From: Limanda limanda
Lineage: Eukaryota > Chordata > Actinopteri > Pleuronectiformes > Pleuronectidae
NCBI RefSeq assembly: GCF_963576545.1
Contig: NW_026870448.1
Span: 124,001-188,000, forward strand
Length of the DNA stretch: 64,000 nt
Direction: 5' to 3'
The notes below the pieces were generated by a model, which had not been told where the DNA came from, did no database searches, and saw only the letters and a list, made by a program, of their open reading frames with translations. The translations under genes and the position numbers were made by a program. Shown in pieces: positions 52,245-63,000 of this stretch; the first letter of the stretch is position 1, and the number at the start of each line of letters is the position of its first letter.

Positions 52245-53051
52245 GTTATTCAAGAATATCTCTTTCTCCTATGTGCTTTCATCCCTAACCCTAACCCTAA
52301 CCCTTCCGAAAGTCGGAGAAGCTCAAGGATGGTACCGATCGATGTGCGCTACCCCATTTAGTGGGGGTAGAGCCTACTTGCAAGTCTCTCCGACCTTCAC
52401 AAAAAAAGTTATTCAAGAATATCTCTTTCTCCTATGTGCTTTCATCCCTAACCCTAACCCTAACCCTTCCGAAAGTCGGAGAAGCTCAAGGATGGTACCG
52501 ATCGATGCGCGCAACCCCATTTAGTGGGGGTAGAGCCTACTTGCAAGTCTCTCCGACCTTCACAAAAAAAGTTATTCAAGAATATCTCCTCAGATTTGGG
52601 GGAATTTCGTCGGTCGACCTCTTCCGAAGGTCGTACAAGCTCGGGGATGGTACCAATCGATCCGCAGGACCCAAATTAGTCCAGATGCAACCACTTTCCA
52701 AGTCTCTCCGACCTTCACAAAAAAAGTTATTCAAGAATATCTCTTTCTCCTATGTGCTTTCATCCCTAACCCTAACCCTAACCCTTCCGAAAGTCGGAGA
52801 AGCTCAAGGATGGTACCGATCGATGCGCGCTACCCCATTTAGTGGGGGTAAAGCCTACTTGCAAGTCTCTCCGACCTTCACAAAAAAAGTTATTCAAGAA
52901 TATCTCTTTCTCCTATGTGCTTTCATCCCTAACCCTAACCCTTACCCTTCCGAAAGTCGGAGAAGCTCAAGGATGGTACCGATCGATGCGCGCTACCCCA
53001 TTTAGTGGGGGTAGAGCCTACTTGCAAGTCTCTCCGACCTTCACAAAAAAA

Positions 53052-53208
53052 CTTATTCAAGAATATCTCTTTCTCCTATGTGCTTTCATCCCTAACCCTA
53101 ACCCTTCCGAAAGTCGGAGAAGCTCAAGGATGGTACCGATCGATGCGCGCTACCACATTTAGTGGGGGTAGAGCCTACTTGCAAGTCTCTCCGACCTTCA
53201 CAAAAAAA
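53052..53208 (+). repeat. A monomer with one telomere hexamer deleted (157 bp)
   Basis: Copy of 45347-45503 at +7,705, inherited through the block III duplication rather than arising separately. Confidence 0.92.
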
Positions 53209-54332
53209 GTTATTCAAGAATATCTCCTCAGATTTGGGGGAATTTCGTCGGTCGACCTCTTCCGAAGGTCGTACAAGCTCGGGGATGGTACCAATCGATC
53301 CGCAGGACCCAAATTAGTCCAGATGCAACCACTTTCCAAGTCTCTCCGACCTTCACAAAAAAAGTTATTCAAGAATATCTCTTTCTCCTATGTGCTTTCA
53401 TCCCTAACCCTAACCCTAACCTCCCGAAAGTCGGAGAAGCTCAAGGATGGTACCGATCGATGCGCGCTACCCCATTTAGTGGGGGTAGAGCCTACTTGCA
53501 AGTCTCTCCGACCTTCACAAAAAACGTTATTCAAGAATATCTCTTTCTCCTATGTGCTTTCATCCCTAACCCTAACCCTAACCCTTCCGAAAGTCGGAGA
53601 AGCTCAAGGATGGTACCGATCGATGCGCGCTACCCCATTTAGTGGGGGTAGAGCCTACTTGCAAGTCTCTCCGACCTTCACAAAAAAAGTTATTCAAGAA
53701 TATCTCTTTCTCCTATGTGCTTTCATCCCTAACCCTAACCCTAACCCTTCCGAAAGTCGGAGAAGCTCAAGGATGGTACCGATCGATGCGCGCTACCCCA
53801 TTTAGTGGGGGTAGAGCCTACTTGCAAGTCTCTCCGACCTTCACAAAAAACGTTATTCAAGAATATCTCTTTCTCCTATGTGCTTTCATCCCTAACCCTA
53901 ACCCTAACCCTTCCGAAAGTCGGAGAAGCTCAAGGATGGTACCGATCGATGCGCGCTACCCCATTTAGTGGGGGTAGAGCCTACTTGCAAGTCTGTCCGA
54001 CCTTCACAAAAAAAGTTATTCAAGAATATCTCCTCAGATTTGGGGGAATTTCGTCGGTCGACCTCTTCCGAAGGTCGTACAAGCTCGGGGATGGTACCAA
54101 TCGATCCGCAGGACCCAAATTAGTCCAGATGCAACCACTTTCCAAGTCTCTCCGACCTTCACAAAAAAAGTTATTCAAGAATATCTCTTTCTCCTATGTG
54201 CTTTCATCCCTAACCCTAACCCTAACCCTTCCGAAAGTCGGAGAAGCTCAAGGATGGTACCGATCGATGCGCGCTACCCAATTTAGTGGGGGTAGAGCCT
54301 ACTTGCAAGTCTCTCCGACCTTCACAAAAAAA

Positions 54333-56582
54333 GTTATTCAAGAATATCTCTTTCTCCTATGTGCTTTCATCCCTAACCCTAACCCTAACCCTTCCGAAAG
54401 TCGGAGAAGCTCAAGGATGGTACCGATCGATGCGCGCTACCCCATTTAGTGGGGGTAAAGCCTACTTGCAAGTCTCTCCGACCTTCACAAAAAAAGTTAT
54501 TCAAGAATATCTCTTTCTCCTATGTGCTTTCATCCCTAACCCTAACCCTAACCCTTCCAAAAGTCGGAGAAGCTCAAGGATGGTACCGATCGATGCGCGC
54601 TACCCCATTTAGTGGGGGTAGAGCCTACTTGCAAGTCTCTCCGAGCTTCACAAAAAAAGTTATTCAAGAATATCTCCTCAGATTTGGGGGAATTTCGTCG
54701 GTCGACCTCTTCCGAAGGTCGTACAAGCTCGGGGATGGTACCAATCGATCCGCAGGACCCAAATTAGTCCAGATGCAACCACTTTCCAAGTCTCTCCGAC
54801 CTTCACAAAAAACGTTATTCAAGAATATCTCTTTCTCCTATGTGCTTTCATCCCTAACCCTAACCCTAACCCTTCCGAAAGTCGGAGAAGCTCAAGGATG
54901 GTACCGATCGATGCGCGCAACCCCATTTAGTGGGGGTAGAGCCTACTTGCAAGTCTCTCCGACCTTCACAAAAAAAGTTATTCAAGAATATCTCCTCAGA
55001 TTTGGGGGAATTTCGTCGGTCGACCTCTTTCGAAGGTCGTACAAGCTCGGGGATGGTACCAATCGATCCGCAGGACCCAAATTAGTCCAGATGCAACCAC
55101 TTTCCAAGTCTCTCCGACCTTCACAAAAAAAGTTATTCAAGAATATCTCTTTCTCCTATGTGCTTTCATCCCTAACCCTAACCCTAACCCTTCCGAAAGT
55201 CGGAGAAGCTCAAGGATGGTACCGATCGATGTGCGCTACCCCATTTAGTGGGGGTAGAGCCTACTTGCAAGTCTCTCCGACCTTCACAAAAAAAGTTATT
55301 CAAGAATATCTCTTTCTCCTATGTGCTTTCATCCCTAACCCTAACCCTAACCCTTCCGAAAGTCGGAGAAGCTCAAGGATGGTACCGATCGATGCGCGCA
55401 ACCCCATTTAGTGGGGGTAGAGCCTACTTGCAAGTCTCTCCGACCTTCACAAAAAAAGTTATTCAAGAATATCTCCTCAGATTTGGGGGAATTTCGTCGG
55501 TCGACCTCTTCCGAAGGTCGTACAAGCTCGGGGATGGTACCAATCGATCCGCAGGACCCAAATTAGTCCAGATGAAACCACTTTCCAAGTCTCTCCGACC
55601 TTCACAAAAAAAGTTATTCAAGAATATCTCTTTCTCCTATGTGCTTTCATCCCTAACCCTAACCCTAACCCTTCCGAAAGTCGGAGAAGCTCAAGGATGG
55701 TACCGATCGATGCGCGCTACCCCATTTAGTGGGGGTAAAGCCTACTTGCAAGTCTCTCCGACCTTCACAAAAAACGTTATTCAAGAATATCTCTTTCTCC
55801 TATGTGCTTTCATCCCTAACCCTAACCCTAACCCTTCCGAAAGTCGGAGAAGCTCAAGGATGGTACCGATCGATGCGCGCTACCCCATTTAGTGGGGGTA
55901 GAGCCTACTTGCAAGTCTCTCCGACCTTCACAAAAAAAGTTATTCAAGAATATCTCTTTCTCCTATGTGCTTTCATCCCTAACCCTAACCCTAACCCTTC
56001 CGAAAGTCGGAGAAGCTCAAGGATGGTACCGATCGATGCGCGCTACCCCATTTAGTGGGGGTAGAGCCTACTTGCAAGTCTCTCCGACCTTCACAAAAAA
56101 CGTTATTCAAGAATATCTCTTTCTCCTATGTGCTTTCATCCCTAACCCTAACCCTAACCCTTCCGAAAGTCGGAGAAGCTCAAGGATGGTACCGATCGAT
56201 GCGCGCTACCCCATTTAGTGGGGGTAGAGCCTACTTGCAAGTCTGTCCGACCTTCACAAAAAAAGTTATTCAAGAATATCTCCTCAGATTTGGGGGAATT
56301 TCGTCGGTCGACCTCTTCCGAAGGTCGTACAAGCTCGGGGATGGTACCAATCGATCCGCAGGACCCAAATTAGTCCAGATGCAACCACTTTCCAAGTCTC
56401 TCCGACCTTCACAAAAAAAGTTATTCAAGAATATCTCTTTCTCCTATGTGCTTTCATCCCTAACCCTAACCCTAACCCTTCCGAAAGTCGGAGAAGCTCA
56501 AGGATGGTACCGATCGATGCGCGCTACCCAATTTAGTGGGGGTAGAGCCTACTTGCAAGTCTCTCCGACCTTCACAAAAAAA
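54333..56582 (+). repeat. Right-family 14-mer (2,250 bp), third copy
   Basis: Matches 46628-48877 at an offset of 7,705 bp, including the AAAACGTT form after the second GGGGTAAAGCC. It is therefore the duplicate of the first 14-mer rather than of its immediate neighbour. Confidence 0.9.
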
Positions 56583-58832
56583 GTTATTCAAGAATATCTC
56601 TTTCTCCTATGTGCTTTCATCCCTAACCCTAACCCTAACCCTTCCGAAAGTCGGAGAAGCTCAAGGATGGTACCGATCGATGCGCGCTACCCCATTTAGT
56701 GGGGGTAAAGCCTACTTGCAAGTCTCTCCGACCTTCACAAAAAAAGTTATTCAAGAATATCTCTTTCTCCTATGTGCTTTCATCCCTAACCCTAACCCTA
56801 ACCCTTCCAAAAGTCGGAGAAGCTCAAGGATGGTACCGATCGATGCGCGCTACCCCATTTAGTGGGGGTAGAGCCTACTTGCAAGTCTCTCCGAGCTTCA
56901 CAAAAAAAGTTATTCAAGAATATCTCCTCAGATTTGGGGGAATTTCGTCGGTCGACCTCTTCCGAAGGTCGTACAAGCTCGGGGATGGTACCAATCGATC
57001 CGCAGGACCCAAATTAGTCCAGATGCAACCACTTTCCAAGTCTCTCCGACCTTCACAAAAAACGTTATTCAAGAATATCTCTTTCTCCTATGTGCTTTCA
57101 TCCCTAACCCTAACCCTAACCCTTCCGAAAGTCGGAGAAGCTCAAGGATGGTACCGATCGATGCGCGCAACCCCATTTAGTGGGGGTAGAGCCTACTTGC
57201 AAGTCTCTCCGACCTTCACAAAAAAAGTTATTCAAGAATATCTCCTCAGATTTGGGGGAATTTCGTCGGTCGACCTCTTTCGAAGGTCGTACAAGCTCGG
57301 GGATGGTACCAATCGATCCGCAGGACCCAAATTAGTCCAGATGCAACCACTTTCCAAGTCTCTCCGACCTTCACAAAAAAAGTTATTCAAGAATATCTCT
57401 TTCTCCTATGTGCTTTCATCCCTAACCCTAACCCTAACCCTTCCGAAAGTCGGAGAAGCTCAAGGATGGTACCGATCGATGTGCGCTACCCCATTTAGTG
57501 GGGGTAGAGCCTACTTGCAAGTCTCTCCGACCTTCACAAAAAAAGTTATTCAAGAATATCTCTTTCTCCTATGTGCTTTCATCCCTAACCCTAACCCTAA
57601 CCCTTCCGAAAGTCGGAGAAGCTCAAGGATGGTACCGATCGATGCGCGCAACCCCATTTAGTGGGGGTAGAGCCTACTTGCAAGTCTCTCCGACCTTCAC
57701 AAAAAAAGTTATTCAAGAATATCTCCTCAGATTTGGGGGAATTTCGTCGGTCGACCTCTTCCGAAGGTCGTACAAGCTCGGGGATGGTACCAATCGATCC
57801 GCAGGACCCAAATTAGTCCAGATGAAACCACTTTCCAAGTCTCTCCGACCTTCACAAAAAAAGTTATTCAAGAATATCTCTTTCTCCTATGTGCTTTCAT
57901 CCCTAACCCTAACCCTAACCCTTCCGAAAGTCGGAGAAGCTCAAGGATGGTACCGATCGATGCGCGCTACCCCATTTAGTGGGGGTAAAGCCTACTTGCA
58001 AGTCTCTCCGACCTTCACAAAAAAAGTTATTCAAGAATATCTCTTTCTCCTATGTGCTTTCATCCCTAACCCTAACCCTAACCCTTCCGAAAGTCAGAGA
58101 AGCTCAAGGATGGTACCGATCGATGCGCGCTACCCCATTTAGTGGGGGTAGAGCCTACTTGCAAGTCTCTCCGACCTTCACAAAAAAACTTATTCAAGAA
58201 TATCTCTTTCTCCTATGTGCTTTCATCCCTAACCCTAACCCTAACCCTTCCGAAAGTCGGAGAAGCTCAAGGATGGTACCGATCGATGCGCGCTACCCCA
58301 TTTAGTGGGGGTAGAGCCTACTTGCAAGTCTCTCCGACCTTCACAAAAAACGTTATTCAAGAATATCTCTTTCTCCTATGTGCTTTCATCCCTAACCCTA
58401 ACCCTAACCCTTCCGAAAGTCGGAGAAGCTCAAGGATGGTACCGATCGATGCGCGCTACCCCATTTAGTGGGGGTAGAGCCTACTTGCAAGTCTGTCCGA
58501 CCTTCACAAAAAAAGTTATTCAAGAATATCTCCTCAGATTTGGGGGAATTTCGTCGGTCGACCTCTTCCGAAGGTCGTACAAGCTCGGGGATGGTACCAA
58601 TCGATCCGCAGGACCCAAATTAGTCCAGATGCAACCACTTTCCAAGTCTCTCCGACCTTCACAAAAAAAGTTATTCAAGAATATCTCTTTCTCCTATGTG
58701 CTTTCATCCCTAACCCTAACCCTAACCCTTCCGAAAGTCGGAGAAGCTCAAGGATGGTACCGATCGATGCGCGCTACCCAATTTAGTGGGGGTAGAGCCT
58801 ACTTGCAAGTCTCTCCGACCTTCACAAAAAAA
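56583..58832 (+). repeat. Right-family 14-mer (2,250 bp), fourth copy
   Basis: Matches 48878-51127 at an offset of 7,705 bp, including GTCAGAGAAG (about 58096) and AAAAACTTATTC (about 58189). Confidence 0.9.
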
Positions 58833-61237
58833 GTTATTCAAGAATATCTCTTTCTCCTATGTGCTTTCATCCCTAACCCTAACCCTAACCCTTCCGAAAG
58901 TCGGAGAAGCTCAAGGATGGTACCGATCGATGCGCGCTACCCCATTTAGTGGGGGTAAAGCCTACTTGCAAGTCTCTCCGACCTTCACAAAAAAAGTTAT
59001 TCAAGAATATCTCTTTCTCCTATGTGCTTTCATCCCTAACCCTAACCCTAACCCTTCCAAAAGTCGGAGAAGCTCAAGGATGGTACCGATCGATGCGCGC
59101 TACCCCATTTAGTGGGGGTAGAGCCTACTTGCAAGTCTCTCCGAGCTTCACAAAAAAAGTTATTCAAGAATATCTCCTCAGATTTGGGGGAATTTCGTCG
59201 GTCGACCTCTTCCGAAGGTCGTACAAGCTCGGGGATGGTACCAATCGATCCGCAGGACCCAAATTAGTCCAGATGCAACCACTTTCCAAGTCTCTCCGAC
59301 CTTCACAAAAAACGTTATTCAAGAATATCTCTTTCTCCTATGTGCTTTCATCCCTAACCCTAACCCTAACCCTTCCGAAAGTCGGAGAAGCTCAAGGATG
59401 GTACCGATCGATGCGCGCAACCCCATTTAGTGGGGGTAGAGCCTACTTGCAAGTCTCTCCGACCTTCACAAAAAAAGTTATTCAAGAATATCTCCTCAGA
59501 TTTGGGGGAATTTCGTCGGTCGACCTCTTTCGAAGGTCGTACAAGCTCGGGGATGGTACCAATCGATCCGCAGGACCCAAATTAGTCCAGATGCAACCAC
59601 TTTCCAAGTCTCTCCGACCTTCACAAAAAAAGTTATTCAAGAATATCTCTTTCTCCTATGTGCTTTCATCCCTAACCCTAACCCTAACCCTTCCGAAAGT
59701 CGGAGAAGCTCAAGGATGGTACCGATCGATGTGCGCTACCCCATTTAGTGGGGGTAGAGCCTACTTGCAAGTCTCTCCGACCTTCACAAAAAAAGTTATT
59801 CAAGAATATCTCTTTCTCCTATGTGCTTTCATCCCTAACCCTAACCCTAACCCTTCCGAAAGTCGGAGAAGCTCAAGGATGGTACCGATCGATGCGCGCA
59901 ACCCCATTTAGTGGGGGTAGAGCCTACTTGCAAGTCTCTCCGACCTTCACAAAAAAAGTTATTCAAGAATATCTCCTCAGATTTGGGGGAATTTCGTCGG
60001 TCGACCTCTTCCGAAGGTCGTACAAGCTCGGGGATGGTACCAATCGATCCGCAGGACCCAAATTAGTCCAGATGAAACCACTTTCCAAGTCTCTCCGACC
60101 TTCACAAAAAAAGTTATTCAAGAATATCTCTTTCTCCTATGTGCTTTCATCCCTAACCCTAACCCTAACCCTTCCGAAAGTCGGAGAAGCTCAAGGATGG
60201 TACCGATCGATGCGCGCTACCCCATTTAGTGGGGGTAAAGCCTACTTGCAAGTCTCTCCGACCTTCACAAAAAAAGTTATTCAAGAATATCTCTTTCTCC
60301 TATGTGCTTTCATCCCTAACCCTAACCCTAACCCTTCCGAAAGTCAGAGAAGCTCAAGGATGGTACCGATCGATGCGCGCTACCCCATTTAGTGGGGGTA
60401 GAGCCTACTTGCAAGTCTCTCCGACCTTCACAAAAAAACTTATTCAAGAATATCTCTTTCTCCTATGTGCTTTCATCCCTAACCCTAACCCTAACCCTTC
60501 CGAAAGTCGGAGAAGCTCAAGGATGGTACCGATCGATGCGCGCTACCCCATTTAGTGGGGGTAGAGCCTACTTGCAAGTCTCTCCGACCTTCACAAAAAA
60601 AGTTATTCAAGAATATCTCCTCAGATTTGGGGGAATTTCGTCGGTCGACCTCTTCCGAAGGTCGTACAAGCTCGGGGATGGTACCAATCGATCCGCAGGA
60701 CCCAAATTAGTCCAGATGCAACCACTTTCCAAGTCTCTCCGACCTTCACAAAAAAAGTTATTCAAGAATATCTCTTTCTCCTATGTGCTTTCATCCCTAA
60801 CCCTAACCCTAACCCTTCCGAAAGTCGGAGAAGCTCAAGGATGGTACCGATCGATGCGCGCTACCCCATTTAGTGGGGGTAGAGCTTACTTGCAAGTCTC
60901 TCCGACCTTCACAAAAAACGTTATTCAAGAATATCTCTTTCTCCTATGTGCTTTCATCCCTAACCCTAACCCTAACCCTTCCGAAAGTCGGAGAAGCTCA
61001 AGGATGGTACCGATCGATGCGCGCTACCCCATTTAGTGGGGGTAGAGCCTACTTGCAAGTCTCTCCGACCTTCACAAAAAAAGTTATTCAAGAATATCTC
61101 CTCAGATTTGGGGGAATTTCGTCGGTCGACCTCTTCCGAAGGTCGTACAAGCTCGGGGATGGTACCAATCGATCCGCAGGACCCAAATTAGTCCAGATGC
61201 AACCACTTTCCAAGTCTCTCCGACCTTCACAAAAAAA
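58833..61237 (+). repeat. Partial 14-mer running into the last domain
   Basis: Follows the 56583-58832 copy at +2,250 up to the A monomer near 60555, including GTCAGAGAAG (about 60346) and AAAAACTTATTC (about 60439). There B follows where two A monomers would be expected, and the pattern is lost. GAGCTTACTT (about 60885) is a private change in the following units. Confidence 0.85.
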
Positions 61238-63000
61238 GTTATTCAAGAATATCTCTTTCTCCTATGTGCTTTCATCCCTAACCCTAACCCTAACCCTTCC
61301 GAAAGTCGGAGAAGCTCAAGGATGGTACCGATCGATGCGCGCAACCCCATTTAGTGGGGGTAGAGCCTACTTGCAAGTCTCTCCGACCTTCACAAAAAAA
61401 GTTATTCAAGAATATCTCCTCAGATTTGGGGGAATTTCGTCGGTCGACCTCTTCCGAAGGTCGTACAAGCTCGGGGATGGTACCAATCGATCCGAAGGAC
61501 CCAAATTAGTCCAGATGCAACCACTTTCCAAGTCTCTCCGACCTTCACAAAAAAAGTTATTCAAGAATATCTCTTTCTCCTATGTGCTTTCATCCCTAAC
61601 CCTAACCCTAACCCTTCCGAAAGTCGGAGAAGCTCAAGGATGGTACCGATCGATGCGCGCTACCCCATTTAGTGGGGGTAGAGCCTACTTGCAAGTCTCT
61701 CAGACCTTCACAAAAAAAGTTATTCAAGAATATCTCTTTCTCCTATGTGCTTTCATCCCTAACCCTAACCCTTCCGAAAGTCGGAGAAGCTCAAGGATGG
61801 TACCGATCGATGCGCGCAACCCCATTTAGTGGGGGTAGAGCCTACTTGCAAGTCTCTCCGACCTTCACAAAAAAAGTTATTCAAGAATATCTCCTCAGAT
61901 TTGGGGGAATTTCGTCGGTCGACCTCTTTCGAAGGTCGTACAAGCTCGGGGATGGTACCAATCGATCCGCAGGACCCAAATTAGTCCAGATGCAACCACT
62001 TTCCAAGTCTCTCCGACCTTCACAAAAAAAGTTATTCAAGAATATCTCTTTCTCCTATGTGCTTTCATCCCTAACCCTAACCCTAACCCTTCCGAAAGTC
62101 GGAGAAGCTCAAGGATGGTACCGATCGATGCGCGCTACCCCATTTAGTGGGGGTAGAGCCTACTTGCAAGTCTCTCCGACCTTCACAAAAAAAGTTATTC
62201 AAGAATATCTCTTTCTCCTATGTGCTTTCATCCCTAACCCTAACCCTAACCCTTCCGAAAGTCGGAGAAGCTCAAGGATGGTACCGATCGATGCGCGCTA
62301 CCCCATTTAGTGGGGGTAGAGCCTACTTGCAAGTCTCTCCGACCTTCACAAAAAACGTTATTCAAGAATATCTCTTTCTCCTATGTGCTTTCATCCCTAA
62401 CCCTAACCCTAACCCTTCCGAAAGTCGGAGAAGCTCAAGGATGGTACCGATCGATGCGCGCAACCCCATTTAGTGGGGGTAGAGCCTACTTGCAAGTCTC
62501 TCCGACCTTCACAAAAAAAGTTATTCAAGAATATCTCCTCAGATTTGGGGGAATTTCGTCGGTCGACCTCTTTCGAAGGTCGTACAAGCTCGGGGATGGT
62601 ACCAATCGATCCGCAGGACCCAAATTAGTCCAGATGCAACCACTTTCCAAGTCTCTCCGACCTTCACAAAAAAAGTTATTCAAGAATATCTCTTTCTCCT
62701 ATGTGCTTTCATCCCTAACCCTAACCCTAACCCTTCCGAAAGTCGGAGAAGCTCAAGGATGGTACCGATCGATGCGCGCTACCCCATTTAGTGGGGGTAG
62801 AGCCTACTTGCAAGTCTCTCCGACCTTCACAAAAAAAGTTATTCAAGAATATCTCTTTCTCCTATGTGCTTTCATCCCTAACCCTAACCCTAACCCTTCC
62901 GAAAGTCGGAGAAGCTCAAGGATGGTACCGATCGATGCGCGCTACCCCATTTAGTGGGGGTAGAGCCTACTTGCAAGTCTCTCCGACCTTCACAAAAAAC
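61238..63000 (+). repeat. Terminal-domain 11-mer, copy 1 (1,763 bp)
   Basis: Eight A and three B monomers, one A short by a hexamer: 8 x 163 + 3 x 155 - 6 = 1,763. The rare B change TCCGAAGGAC (61495) and the shortened A (61719) recur at 63258 and 63482. CTCAGACC near 61701 is found only in this copy. Confidence 0.88.
61719..61875 (+). repeat. A monomer with one telomere hexamer deleted (157 bp)
   Basis: Block of (CCCTAA)2CCC with GCAACCCC in the hairpin. Duplicated at 63482. Confidence 0.92.

Larger units (their letters stand above)
51128..58832 (+). repeat. Higher-order block III, copy 2 (7,705 bp)
   Basis: Same as copy 1 apart from one extra AB dimer of 318 bp (51609-51926 beside 51927-52244), which explains the length difference exactly. 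The last two 14-mers of the copy are at 54333-56582 and 56583-58832. Confidence 0.92.
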
